64,000 nt of DNA from Lucifuga dentata (Eukaryota; Chordata; Actinopteri; Ophidiiformes; Bythitidae), in the NCBI GenBank assembly GCA_014773175.1, contig VXCM01000825.1, forward strand, positions 310,521-374,520, given 5' to 3'. Below the pieces are notes generated by a model. It ran no database searches. It saw only the letters and a program-made list of their open reading frames with translations, and was not told where the DNA came from. Numbering within the stretch: position 1 is the first letter of the stretch; each line of letters opens with the position of its first letter. This document shows, in pieces, positions 12,719 through 25,640 of this stretch. Made by a program: the position numbers and the translations under genes.

Positions 12719-13299
12719 ATACAGGTTCCCTCTTTTCCCACTGCCCTACCTCCCTGTACATACTTTCCCTATTTCAGACACGCAAACACACACTATACGA
12801 CCCAATGTAAGCAGAACACAAGGCCTAATGTCCTTCCTTTGTGGATATGAGGTACAGTATAATGTTCCTATGGTTTCTGCTGTGCAAATGTCATCCTCTG
12901 TGAAACACTGGACACTGAAGTAATAATTCATCTATTTCATTAGAGCTGAGTGTGTGGGGAAGGGTGTGGCTGGCTGGCAGGCACTCAGACAAGGCTTCTC
13001 TGGTATTCTGCACCATAGACGAGTCAGTCGCCTCTGTCTGCCCACTGCCCACGAACCTGATGAGAAGATATTTAATGAGCAAATGGAGCACACAGACAAG
13101 GACATCTCCAATGTAAAAAAAAAAAAGAAAAAAAATCAGAGGAGTTCAAACAGAGTTTATAACGGTGTACTCATATTTGTTGCAATATCAATAATGATGC
13201 AAAGAACTTTTTTCAGCTGCTCAGTGCCTCAGAAACTGAGAAATCAATTCATATTTGTCTCAGCTTAGAATGTCGCAGGCTTGTATACACCACTAGCAT

Positions 13300-13960
13300 C
13301 TAGCGCCTCGTTCTCTCTGTCTCAGCAGTTTCATCCACTGAGCACAACCCCTTATGATTGATTGATATGAGATTGAACTGGCTGTTGTTTCAGCACCATT
13401 GACTTTAGCTGGAGTTGCGCCTGAAGATTACAACGCTGATTGCATTTAAATTTTTAATGGAAAGTGCCAGAATATCCAAAGTTCTTCCTTGTGAGTTCAT
13501 GGAGAGTGTTTTGAGTCATTACCGACCCTCAGAAAGACAAATTGGTTGCATTACCAGCTGCCTAATGTTCATTTATTATTTGTTATAATAAAGTGGCACG
13601 CATTTGTGCTCTCCTGTAATTGATTAGGTTGTAGAGCACACCAATCGTATGGGATGATGCTTTATTACAACCTCATAAGTCATTTCTGAGTGTTGGCAGT
13701 TACTAATGTGTCTATGTGATGATGTGTCACTGAATCAGCTGAACTTGCTCCCCTCGGATTCAGTGGAACATGCAGGATGGCATGATCCCACTGTATGTGC
13801 CTTAATGGCACACTGCCTTCTGCCCAATCAACTGTGGACCATTAGACCTAGATTTATTGTGTAACTGATAGGGATTTCCCACAAATTGAATGGGTGTGCC
13901 AGCAGGAATGATGATTAAGGATGATGCATTTGCAGCAAACAGGTGAGAGGCTGCTGTGTC
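13300..13960. promoter_or_regulatory. Candidate conserved enhancer block
   Basis: About 650 bp with no simple repeat or transposon signature, balanced composition and developmental-type motifs. These include a paired-class homeodomain P2 palindrome TAATTGATTA at 13617-13626 and CTAATG/ATTTATT cores. All frames are broken by stops, so it is not an exon. Such blocks are typical of gene deserts around developmental genes. Enhancer identity is inferred, not shown. Confidence 0.35.
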
Positions 13961-14150
13961 TGGTGGAAGTGGATGAACTCATTCGACCAGATGGCACCTA
14001 TTTATCAAGTATCTAAGGATGGGAGCACAAATGTGGGGAAAAGAAATTAAAAGGAAAAAAACTAAAGGAGTGTCATCCTTATAAAGCAACAGATAAAATC
14101 CAATAAACCTACAATAGAGAGTGTGGTTGGGAGAGGGTATTTGAAAAAGT

Positions 14151-14193
14151 CACATATGAAGAAAGCTTCATATGTGATCATATGAAGCTTTCT
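14151..14193. repeat. Perfect 15-bp palindrome with TGAT loop
   Basis: AGAAAGCTTCATATG at 14160-14174 and its exact reverse complement at 14179-14193 flank a 4-base loop. The left arm also pairs with CACATATGAAG just upstream (14151-14161), so two alternative hairpins share it. The origin is unknown, possibly a degenerate transposon end. Confidence 0.85.
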
Positions 14194-15100
14194 CAGGAAA
14201 TGCAGTCCTGCAACAATATTTTATTATTGTACTTTCCAATGGCCTTCAATATAAGAACAAAAGCCCTATTTAAAGCATATGTGACAGAGCTGGCTGTTAA
14301 AAATTATAGGTGAAAGTGAATCAAGCTATTCAGAGAAAGATATAAATCATTTCTACAGTAATGTAACAGATGAATAATTCACAAGCTGAAATGGTACTGT
14401 TTCCACTAATACATCTTCAGGTTTCTCTCTTGCAGACTATAGCAAAGCAGCCATAATTGCTCAAGGCATGAAGTAGTACTTAAAGCCCAGAACGATGTAG
14501 ATCAGAGTGCATTGCACACTACAGTGACAGGCACCACCAGTAACTAGTCCACCATGCAAACCACTTTACTAGATGAAACAGTTAAGGTCCTATACAGCCA
14601 CAACACTTCCCGCACATCACTGCAGGTTTTATCACACATGCACTGTGTGGCAAAAAGTGCAGAGAAGAGGTTCTGAATCAAAGTGAGCTGAAGTAAAGCA
14701 CTAGTTACAATTTAATGAAGACATGCAAAGTGGAAATCTCAGTGTTCAAGACCTTTGTGAATTGCTAGTGGAGAGAAAAATGGTGCAAAAGCAGTGAAAA
14801 AAAAGATGGAAAGATAGAAAGTGATGTAGTAAAAGTGAGACTGCACTGTGGCTTCCTGCTAGTTTTTAATTGTGAAATTAATTCTCTGTGAACTCTAAGA
14901 CTATGAGATCATACACCAACAACGATGTACAAGTACAGAACTCCACAGGAGGGCTGAGACTTCCATCTTTCCTGTTTTATCTTCCCAAGCAGTATGTTGG
15001 AAAAAGTATTTCTCTGCAGTGAAAGTGAAAAGCCCAGCTCAGGTCCTCCTCTCTGTGGATTATTATGTAGCTATTCTCTCAAAGGTCAAGAGAAGCTATT

Positions 15101-15101
<1 letters not shown>

Positions 15102-15156
<55 letters not shown>

Positions 15157-15163
15157 TCTCTCT
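15102..15163. repeat. (TC)n microsatellite
   Basis: TC tract, perfect to 15149 and then interrupted by TTTC units. Confidence 0.96.
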
Positions 15164-16048
15164 ACCACTCCATGCTGTCTCTCACTCCAAATCCCAGTAG
15201 TGTCTGGGCAGAGATGATAGAGCAGTCTGTTCCTTTCCTCCCAAATGCTTAGAGTTCCTCCCTCCCTCCTTCCTTCCCTCATACATTCACTTGCTCACTA
15301 GAAAAGGTGAAAAGGCTAAGCAAAATATTTAAACCTGCTCTCGGAAGCCTGATATGAGGCTCTTGTCAATTGAGGATGCTAACGCTATTCTTTTATGCAT
15401 TAGTTCTTCTCATACACTTCTGATATCAAAAGCAGCTATTCTCTTCTACTTATTTCTTTCTCATTCTCTCTTGCTTTTCTCCTCTTGCAGCTGGCAGGGC
15501 AGATTTGATTCAGCATTTCCACAGTCTCCAAACTCCCTGTTGCTTATTCTTTCTGCTTCTTTCACAGATGGCTGTTGAAGAGGCTCCTGGGACCCTGTGC
15601 CTGCATGGAATGATTGGCTGGATACTCAGCTATAATATATATTTACAAAACCCAACAGACTCTCCATTGTTTCGCTTGTTCTCTTCCTGTCTCGTTCTCC
15701 CTCCTCGCCTCAGCAGAGGAGTCATTTACTCACAGCAGATGTGCAGGAATTCTATTCAGATATTTAAAAGCAGGTTTGGAGCCAATAGTAGTAAACAAGT
15801 AAACATGCTTTTAAAGGAGTGGTTCTTAAACTTTTCAAATAAAGTTCCACCTTTGCAAACCAGAACATCTAAGTGCCACCTCACCAACAAGCACCAACTC
15901 TAAGGAAAATCACAGAAACCTCATAGTGCATGTCTGCTGTACCGGAATAGAATAGACCTAACAGAATAGAATGAGACCTAACTGACACCTACCTACAACA
16001 GAAGCACAAAATGTGCACATGGTACAAGTTAGGTAGCTATTTTCAATT

Positions 16049-16080
<32 letters not shown>

Positions 16081-16188
16081 GTAATGCTTAATTAAAAAAA
16101 TTTTTAAAAAATCAAAATGAGTTTCCTCTGCATGGTATTAAGAGCCAGATAAGATATTTTATATATATATCTACATATATCTATATAT

Positions 16189-16399
16189 ATCCCAAGACAT
16201 CCCCAGCCCAGAGGGCCTATATATATAATCTCTATGGCATATTCTGGCATATTTTTTATATATATATATATACATATATATATGTATATATACACATATA
16301 TATATACGTATATATATACATGTATATATATGTGTATATACATGTATATATACATATATATATACATGTATATATATACATATATATATACATGTATAT

Positions 16400-16430
<31 letters not shown>

Positions 16431-16600
16431 ATATATATATATATATGTATGTATGTATGTATGTATAATCTTGATATGTCCTGGATGCCTCTCTGAGGAA
16501 GTTTTCTAGGCATGTCCAGCAGGTAGAAGACCTTGGGGCAGACCCAGAATATGCCATAGAGATTATATATAGGCCATCTGGGCTGGGGATGTCTTGGGAT
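16189..16600. repeat. 56-bp inverted repeat enclosing a TA-rich array
   Basis: 16189-16246 is the near-exact reverse complement of 16545-16600, differing by one substitution and one AT dinucleotide indel. The arms enclose about 190 bp of (TA)n/(TATACA)n sequence at 16255-16447 and a (TATG)n run. The right arm is part of a LINE 3' fragment, so the left arm is an inverted second copy of the same piece. The structure would form a large cruciform and is a likely fragile or polymorphic site. Confidence 0.85.
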
Positions 16601-16713
16601 CCACCAGGAAGAGTGAAAGCTGTGGTGAGAGTGAGGGGCCTCTAGGCTAATTTGCTTAGCATGCTGCCTCTGTGACCTGGACCTGGATAAAGGTTGGAAA
16701 ATGGATTGTTGGA
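16467..16713 (+). mobile_element. Teleost LINE 3' fragment
   Basis: The segment starting TGATATGTCCTGGATGCC and running through CAGACCCAGAATATGCC to GACCTGGACCTGGATAAAGG is recognisable as the 3' portion of a widespread fish non-LTR retrotransposon (the RTE/Rex3-like or L2-like tail that normally ends in GGATGG units). It is 5'-truncated and lies inside the hAT-like element, so it arrived later. The clade assignment is from memory of the motif and is uncertain. Confidence 0.6.
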
Positions 16714-17470
16714 TAAAAACAGAAACCCATTTTATTTGTGAACAATTTGCCACAATTTCCATAGATTTCAATTGTTTTGACTCTTTGCTTCTGAGTCATC
16801 TGGTGTGCTACCAGAGGTCCTTCAAGTAGGCACCGCAGTTTGTGAACCATAGTTTTAACTGTTGTTTTATAGTTTTTGTAGCTATGGAGGAAATTAATTT
16901 TATCAAATATTTTATTCTCAGATTTGTGAACTAGAGTCTGGTTGTGATAAACCCCAGGATGGGCTTTTCTGTAAACTGACACTATACAGTACTTTTCACA
17001 TATGAAATATAAATCAAACCTGTTCAATGTGAGTAACTCATAAACAAAACAAAAAAAAAACAAAAAAAATCAAGCCAAAGAAAATCTAATTAATGAAGCT
17101 CTGAAATGTGAAATTCTATGATGAAAAAAAAAAAGATTCAGTGAATAAAAAAAAAAAAAAAANAAAAAAAAAAAAAAAATACCAAAAACTCATTCTTCCC
17201 CTAATTTTAATGCATCTTATTTTAACTACAACTATAAAAGTATTTAATTTTACCTTCCAGTGATGTATTTTACAAGAGGGCAGCCTGTGGGGGAAGATAT
17301 AAGTAAAGTGTCATAAATAGCCATTTTCAACTGCTGAAAAACACCCACAGAAAACAAAAAGAGAAATTAACTTTTAAGAATAGACATTCAGAACAAAAAC
17401 CTCAGAAAAAAAAAAATCACATTTAAAGTGAAAGAACTAAACCTGATTGTGTTATAAGACTTTGGAGGTC

Positions 17471-17499
17471 GGCCCTTTGAAATTCAATTTCAAAGGGCC
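17471..17499. repeat. Perfect 29-bp palindrome
   Basis: GGCCCTTTGAAATT at 17471-17484 and its exact reverse complement at 17486-17499 flank a single C. The two arms have no mismatch. It is isolated, with no matching second palindrome within about 1 kb. Confidence 0.9.
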
Positions 17500-18988
17500 A
17501 TAGTTTCATCAAATTAATTCTGCACTACCTTTTGTCAATTTCTCACTGTGGAAATTACACCAAAGTAATAAAATGTTATGGTATAGTCACAGGGGAAGCT
17601 TTTCATGGATAGATAAAAGCATTTATTCAGAATAGAGGCACTCTAATGATGACATTGCATCAAGTTTTAATACTGCTGAGAATGCTTCTTTAACAGCTTA
17701 TAAAAATAAGTTAGATCTCAACTGGAAATGATGAAACGACAGTGAAATTCTGGTAATGCAAGTCTAACTTATGTTTTTTTTTTTTTTTTTTTTTTTAACT
17801 AAACAAATAGGCTTACTATCTTCAATTTTCATCATTCACATCAACATACTTTCTAAGGTTATTAACATTTAAATTCTTGGAAATATGGTTTTTTTTTCTC
17901 TCCACCTTCTTTGGTCTGAATATTTCTTTTTTCTCTAATTTTGGAATGCAGTACTCAAGAAAGCTCCAGAGTCTTGGAGCCCTGGGAGCCGAAGGGCTAC
18001 ATGCTCTATTCAGAGTCACTTTTCAGAAAGTTTGAAAAGAACTTTGCCTGCCGTCAGTTTGGTTTCATAAACCAAAGTGTGAAAGATGTGAATTCGGGAT
18101 GCAGGGTGAGAGATGAGGAGAGTGAAAAAAGAAGGCATACAGGAAGGGAGACAGGAATATTTCTCAGCTTACTGAAGCAAAACTACCATCTGTGTCTGTA
18201 TGTGAATTTAGGAAGAGTGGATGCACTTGAGCATCATCCATGGCTGGTTGTCAGAGCTGAGAGCTTGTTTTTGATCCCAATGAGGTGTTTATATGATATA
18301 TTTCTGCAACATCTATCACTCTTTTTTGCAAGCTCATAAATTCCCTTTACAGAGGAGACTAAGTGGCTTCTGATTCTGTATCCATATGGGTGAGCCATAT
18401 GTCACATCAGACAGATACTCCCTTCATGTCTTATCATTCTGGTCTGGGTAGAGATGCAATGTTTCTGATTATATTTTGTTGAAATATGTGATTATGACTG
18501 CGTACAAATATTTGACAAATACATATTTGACAAAAGTGGAAATGTGCAGTGACATTTACATGCAGGATTTATGCACAGTGACTCATTTCACTGAGGCAGT
18601 CAAATCTGTAGAGTAGATCTATTGTCGCATAAGTTTTGTTTTAGATTGTATTGTAGGCACACCTCTTTCTACTGACATCAAAGTGGTCTAATAGTTCCCA
18701 TTACAGATTCAGCAAACGTTTTTGTTCATTCAGCTTCCTCATTTGCTATGCAGCTCAGTTGTCAGGGGGCTACAATCTCTCCTGCCCTTCTTATCATGCT
18801 TCCTCTCATCCATCCCTTCTCCTTTGCTTCACTTTTCCGAAATGGCCACCCATCCCTGCCTTGATTTTTTTCACAAAATTAACCTGGGTACCTCCTGTGA
18901 TTTCTACCAGCCAGTGAAAAGTAAAGTCCCTTATTAACTGGAATCTTTGGCCTCTCCTATCAGACTGAAAAGGTTTTGGAGCAGTGGG

Positions 18989-18990
<2 letters not shown>

Positions 18991-19045
<55 letters not shown>
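18991..19045. repeat. (TG)27 microsatellite
   Basis: Perfect TG tract of about 55 bp. Confidence 0.97.
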
Positions 19046-19048
<3 letters not shown>

Positions 19049-20810
19049 CATCACACATTAAAATCAGCAGGTAATGATGAGTGCCAAAAGCTCACAATTT
19101 CATCATTGGAGAAGCTTTTCAGTCTGTATATAATTGCAAAGACGGATGAGATAACTCAGTAATTCTCACTTGATTAGCCTTCATTAAAAAAAGCTGAAAT
19201 ATTGAAAGATATAAAGAACTCAAGAAACTATATGTCCTGCTGAAATACAGTGGGTCATTAAATTGTTATATTGAACAATTAAAGGAAAAATAATGTTTTT
19301 CTGAGAACCTTAAATTATATACTTATGAGTGGAATTTCTAAAGGATGTTCTGCAAGATTTTTATCTGCAGGGTTATTTCATGCTGAATGGACCACAGGGA
19401 TTACATGTCATGCAGTGCTGCAGTCATAACATTATCTAATTGGTCCAAAAAAAAAAAAAGGATTGTGTCTATTACAGTCCAGAAAAGAATAGAGCTATTT
19501 GATCCTTTTATGTCTGCAATACTGAGTTGGTCTAGCAGCATTGTGGCTGAGGTCCTGGGCACCATGTGGTTCACTGGGGGCTTTGAAAGAAACAATTCCC
19601 AAACCCAGCTGAACTCAAGCCAATCTGAATTACGCTTGATCATTCCATCCAAACATCTGTGGTGTCCAAGGAATATCCTGGATGAGACTGGTCTGCAGAG
19701 GAACAAATCATTCTGAGCACCCTGTGCCTTCCTCTGCCCTGACTCCCCAACCCTTCTGCCTTTGCTAGAATCAAGTCTTTTATTCGTCACCCTTGCACAG
19801 TCAGTTCTGCCTTTGTGACTTGTATCAGATCTCTGTGGGTGCTCTGTTCCTGCATTCAAAGGAAACAATTATTGTTGTATCCTTCCATCTGTACCAGCAC
19901 CCTACAAAACCTACAGTGAGATCAAATTGTTTATGTGAACTCTGAGATATACTGCTTAATGCTGTATGAATTCATAACAATCAAAAAAACATATAACTTT
20001 TGCACATTGATTCCAGTGGAAAGAATTTTCTCTCATGCAGCAGCTGTAACCTTGGCAATGACACATGCACATGTAACAGCCTGCAGGTTTGTGTTTGTCC
20101 AGATGGGGGAGCTATCAGTCTACCTACCAGTACTACAATAGTGCAAAACTCTATTGCTTCTTGTCCTGTGTACCCAAGCATCTCAGTCCTGGGAGACTCC
20201 ACTGCAGAGCTACATCAGAAATCTTGCAAAAAATGTTAAAGAGAGTTGCAAAAGCTATAAAAGTGCTGACTGTTAGACTTGAGGTCAGTGTTAGGCCCCA
20301 CTGGGAATAACTGTAGAGATGTAGTTCCAGTACCTGTGCTGGTTCTTCATCAGTTATGCCCATATCTATTCTCTGTTGTCTTTGTCCAGTCCAAAATCCA
20401 GTCCAAAAACCCTGTAAAATGTGAGATAAAGTCAATAAGCACTCTTTAAAACTGAAAATGTAAGACTGTACAGACTTTGTAAGCCTGCTGTTTGGCAGCA
20501 TTTCAATGAGAAGTGCTGATTGTACAACAAACGCATTTAGTCTGCTTAGTTTTCCATTAATTTCTTTAACACATATACAAATGCACTCTCAAAGACCTTA
20601 AAACTTTCTGAGGAGTTTGGCTGAAGCTAGTTTGGACTGTGGGTGTACTGTATGTGTGTGTTTATCCATATTTCAGTTGCATGCACTTGAACAGTGTGTG
20701 TATCTGTTTCCAGGCTTTAATGTGCAACTGAATATGTTGGTTTGTGGGAAATGCCTCTCGGTGTGTGAAATGCCGTGGGTTGGATCTCTCTAGTGAGAGT
20801 AACAAGGGAC

Positions 20811-20847
<37 letters not shown>

Positions 20848-20861
20848 CTGACTGACTGACT
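20811..20861. repeat. (AG)n(GACT)4 microsatellite
   Basis: AG tract with one AA interruption, passing into four GACT units. Confidence 0.94.
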
Positions 20862-21961
20862 ACTGGAGAGCAACAGACAGTTGCTGGCCCAGAAAAGGTT
20901 CAAATATTTTCTCTCTATCTGTGGGAGGAAAGAAAATCATGACAGAAAATAACAACAAATGATCAACTGCACCTCCTTTTTCAGTCATCACGCTTTCTAT
21001 ATCTAGTAGTCTGGCATTATCAGATTTATCTCCACTGTTCCAACAGAGGAGAAAATATCTCTAGAGATACTTCATTAAAGAAAAGATCTTGGTAGTGAGA
21101 CTGAGGGGTTTTCTACCATGAATAAGCCTGCTGTAATGTATTTAGCATTTATATGGATGTGTTGTCCTATTTTTCCTCACTCAGGTGAAGGATTATCTTG
21201 CTTTACAGTAATAAAATGCATTATTAATAAGTGGTTAACAAACCAAACAGATTAACAACTAAGATTATGTTTATATGAAGGACCAGGGTCAGAAAATAAA
21301 ATGTTTGTTGGGGAAGTGAAATTGGTGGCCTTAGGTTAGTCAGTTCAAATTTCAAGAATTAAGCTTGCTGTAACAACTTCCATAGGAAAGGAAAATTGAC
21401 TGTGTTTTATTAAAAATAACTCCAAGCCACTTGGTGTTCATTCAGAAGAGTCAGGAAAAGAGACGGTGAAAGATCACAATATCTCTTGACTTAGCTTGAC
21501 AGTTTATTCTCCAAGAGGTATATTCATACACTGTATATCCAAGTACTCATAAAATGAAAGAGAAAATATATTGGCTTTATGTATAGAGAGAGCAGAACTG
21601 AATTTAAATGTTTTTTGTATGTCCATAGCCATCCCTTCAGAGGCTTTAGCATAAAGCTTTGTGTGTGAGAGCTCAGACGGAAGTAGGTATGACTGAGCAT
21701 GAGAACTTTCTCACTCTGAAACTTGCTGCTGTTAACTCTGGCAGTGTACAGTGTTACATTATTGATCTAGGAATGGTTCTTGGGGCTAAACTGGGCTGAA
21801 GGAGATGAAGAGACGATGCCAGTTTCAAACCTCAGCCAGTGCCTGTTAGGACTCTGTTTCCTTTATTTTCATATCAAACTGAATTGTAAGAAAGTGAAGC
21901 GACACATGATATCTTTGTTTCTCTTACATTTCCCTTACATTTCTGCAAGCTCTCACTGTTG

Positions 21962-21984
21962 AAGGGGGGCTGGGGGTGGGGGGT
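21962..21984 (+). other. G-run cluster, possible G-quadruplex
   Basis: Runs of six, five and six G separated by CT and T. Four stacks are possible only if a long run is split. Confidence 0.45.
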
Positions 21985-22162
21985 GTCTCACTGTGTGCAT
22001 CTGTAACAGCACGACTCAACTGTGAGCCACGAAGTGGGAGCATTTCGCTGCCTCTATCCCACTTGCCGCCTAACTTGCCTAATGGAAAGACCGCTACTGG
22101 TTAGGTCTTTGTTCAATCAAGACCATCAAGTCTTTGTTTCTTTGTTTCTTTCTTCTTTTCCT

Positions 22163-22165
<3 letters not shown>

Positions 22166-22231
<66 letters not shown>

Positions 22232-22253
22232 AACACAAACACACAGACACACA
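22166..22253. repeat. (CA)n microsatellite with CAAACA tail
   Basis: CA tract of about 60 bp at 22166-22225, then CAAACA and CAGACA variants to 22253. Confidence 0.97.
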
Positions 22254-25200
22254 GGTCTACTCAGTATCCAGTGAGCATTCATCTGCTATGAACAGTCATC
22301 CCCTGGAGGATCTGGACTAATTGTGTAGAGTTCCTGGCTGAGGCAGTGGAGTTCTACTCTGACGAAGTGGGAGGTGCATGTACACTTCATCTTCCTGCTC
22401 TGACAGTTCTGCACTTCTCCACAAGTCAGCATCTTTGAGGTAGAGTGTGGTAAACAGAGGAGGTAGGGAAAGAGGGTGCAGCTTAGCAGAAAACTTGGTT
22501 CAGTGTGTCCTTGAAACTTTATTGAGTGGCAGTGCATTGTCAGGGTATTGTTCAGGGACAGGGACAGCTGCTTTCACCTCTTATTGTCATCTTGCTGATA
22601 TTATAGACACGCAATATCCGCAGCTTCCTTTCGTATTAAATGTATTGTTTTGATTGGTTGGCACAACACAATGCTGCTGTGTGAGATGTTTACAGCAAAG
22701 TGCTGATTAGCACTCATCCAACTCAGCCAGGGATGTAATTTAGTCTGTACACCCATTCTCATTCAGAGAAAGTAAATGTTTATATAACTGTCAATCACTA
22801 TTGAGTCTACTCACACTAACTAACATTTACAAACACAAACTATTTCACTATAATAGTGCAGCTGAATGTTAAATGTCCCTCTAAGTGATGGGATTCAATA
22901 AAACAACTGAGTCTTTTTAGTAGATGGTTGTGCGTGCTTTACACCAAGCTAAGCCCACCATCTTCTCTTCTGAAGTGCAAATGAGTCTATAATTAGATTC
23001 CACACGTGAGATGCAGAAAAAAACCTATTATTGAATTGTCTAGAGACGGCAATGAAGGGCCACAAACACTGCATATCAAGTGATTTACATATTCCCACAA
23101 ACAGAAAAATAATATTAGTTTGTTGCATAAAGAGGATAATAAATAAACGCTGTAACAGAGGCATAACTGTATATAATGGTTTTCATCTTTGTAGTCGTTT
23201 GTGGAGGGAGATTACCTATTAATTTCATTACCATGCATGATGTTGCACAATCACTGAATGGTGATATGCTGCTATGGAACTGATCTTTAATGACTACACT
23301 TTGTTTTAATTAGCAGCTTTTACACCAGGGAATGAAAAGCATTTGAGAGGACAATAACAATAATGAATTTACTAGATATTGGCTATAATGAAGGCATAAA
23401 CTCTGGAAAACCTCACAAAAACAGACACAGAATAGCACTCTGTCTTTCTCCCTCTTTCATTTCCTCCGCACTTACATTTTAAATGCAGCATGACAAACTC
23501 CAGCCCTGGTCTTGGCATGCTGGATGCGTAATCCTCCAGTAATGCCTTCTCTTTCTCTCCCTCCTGCTTCCTCACTGCTGCCCCTCAGTGTGCCACACAG
23601 TGAAGATACAGCAAACCCATCAAAAATGTGTGATGTAGGCTATTGTGAGCACAATAGGACCCCTGCTGTAACATGCGCCTGTGCCAGAGCACCCTGATGT
23701 ACTTTTCATAAGTTGCAAGCACTGCAGTGCAGCTTGGTCTTTGTCCAGATTAACACCATTGTGTCTAATTAGTTCTCACTGCTGGAGTCTGGCATCATCC
23801 AGGATTCTTAAAAGCTCCAGGTAGAAGCATAATGGCAGAGCATAGATCAAACATTTATGAGAAAAGTGCACACACTGCTTGGTGCATGTATTATTCTTTG
23901 GGAACCCAGATAATGTGACACTGCTCTTAGATCGGAGTGTCAAAGCTAGTCTAAATTTGTGCTCTCAGAGGGAGCAAATGCATGACTCTTTGAAAACTCT
24001 TTCTTGCAAAAGGATCGGAATGTTGGGGACATTCCTAAATTAGAGTGCATTGTGGCACCAAAGTGAACTATTTGTAAAATTTAAAGCAGGTGCTGGCATT
24101 TTTGTTCATTCAGTACTGCTCTGTATGAGGTCAGAGAACACTCAGAGCTTAGAAAGTGCTTTGGAGTTCTCAAGTAGTTACTATAGAAATCAAAAGGAAT
24201 CAAACAAACCTAGCCAGCCAAAAATGATTTGCTTTCTCCCCACAACTTGGAGCAGATTTTGCATGTTGCCAATAGAGACTAAAATGAATCTGGCATATTC
24301 TCACGTTTGCTTTTGTCACCGGAGCCTATAAATAAAATCCCTTAATTTGTCTGTTAACAGCACTTGAGTGCTTCTGATCTCTGACCAGAGAGAAATTAGA
24401 CTGACAGCCAACATGTTCACAGTTGCAGGACTCAAACTGAAGCAGAACCTTGCATATACAGTAGATGAGGGGAACTCTTCTCATCAGGGGTTGCCCTTGA
24501 GAGACAGTAGAATATACTGTGGTATTGTAAGCTGAATGACAATATTCGATCTGTGTATGTAGAAAATAAAAAGTACATAACACCCTTTGTGTGGCAAATT
24601 AATTAAGCTAGTCTGATGGAGGGCTGAGCTCAGATCATGACATGCATTATGCAGTGTTGATTATTTTCCAATCTCACGGTTGCTTTCTTTAAAGAAATGT
24701 GGCACTGAGACTCTTCCCCCATCCTGAGTTGCATTATCACCTCAACATGCACAGAATAAATCTGTTAGGTGATGTGAAGAGACTCCTGTTAATTGTGTTA
24801 AAGTGTTTTCATGAGAATTTAAAGTGTGTGCTGCTTGTGTACTCGTGTTTTGGGGGTGTATTTATGTGCTGGTTTGTGTTTTTAAGCATAAAACCCTCTC
24901 TCTCCCCTTTAGCTACTAACATAGGTCAAATTATTTTAAGTGTGACAATACAACACTGAAATATCTGCACCCACTTGTTGACCCCATTAAATGCTGGATA
25001 ACTTTATCACCAGCCAGCAAGAGCTGAACAACCTGAATGCTCCTCCATCCTGCAAGCCCACAGGCACAGACAAGCAATAACATCATTAGAAATGCAAGAG
25101 AACACAAAGCACCTGATGGGTTTACATGGTGCCAATAGCTGGTGTGTGTGTGGGGAGAGAGTTTTAAAAAGGTATGTGCCAAGTTGTTACTCATGCTTAT

Positions 25201-25439
25201 ACTTATGAACTTAAAATAAATTTCCCATTTAATATACACCTTACAGCCTGTTTCTGTCTCCAATCCTTAAGACAACCGAAACACCTCTTTGCTTTACATG
25301 AAAAAATTAAAAGCTAAAAATCACTTTAGGCGTTAGTTACACTTGAATAGAAGTACATGAAAAACCTGCTTTTATATTACCCTTCCATGCCGCCACAGCC
25401 CTCCTTATATATTTTATATGCTTTGATAATTATAGCCAC

Positions 25440-25640
25440 AAGCAGAGGGTTAATTGAACTGTTCAATGGAGTTGGGCTAAAGAGCGGAGGAATGCCGCCG
25501 ATGAGATGAGCGCAGAGGATTCTTCATCAAAGGCCCTCTCGCACTGACATTGCTTGACTATTATTCATTTACTCTTGTAGCTGGCAGCACAAATCCCCAC
25601 TTTATGAAATTATGGGTTCATTGCCGTCTTCAGTGTTTTA
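25440..25640. promoter_or_regulatory. Conserved-looking noncoding block near the COX7C 3' side
   Basis: Repeat-free 200 bp with several CpG (GCCGCCGATGAGATGAGCGC near 25494) in an otherwise CpG-poor region, plus TAATTGAAC and TCATTTAC cores. There are stops in every frame over this span. It could be an enhancer. It lies about 0.5 kb beyond the COX7C polyadenylation signal, so relation to that gene is not implied. Confidence 0.3.

Larger units (their letters stand above)
12056..15816. other. Gene-free stretch
   Basis: No exon could be supported. It contains a TG tract at 12.67 kb, an A-rich tract near 13115-13135, the conserved-looking block at 13.3-13.96 kb, a palindrome at 14.16 kb and a TC tract at 15.1 kb. 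Confidence 0.55.
15817..16852. mobile_element. hAT-like nonautonomous element, interrupted
   Basis: The left end GAGTGGTTCTTAAAC and the right end (reverse complement starting CTATGGTTCACAAAC) match the CAGTGGTTCTCAA-type terminus of Charlie-group hAT elements. Flanking octamers TTTTAAAG (15809-15816) and TTTTAACT (16853-16860) agree at six of eight positions, as expected for an old 8-bp target duplication. The interior around 16725-16770 (CATTTTATTTGTGAACAATT) matches the element at 59957-60382, so both belong to one family. A LINE tail and a TA-rich inverted repeat are inserted inside. No transposase is encoded. Confidence 0.65.

Noticed and set aside
16104..16771. Several Tyr/Ile-rich open frames on both strands
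   Set aside because: They are translations of the TA-rich microsatellite and LINE tail.
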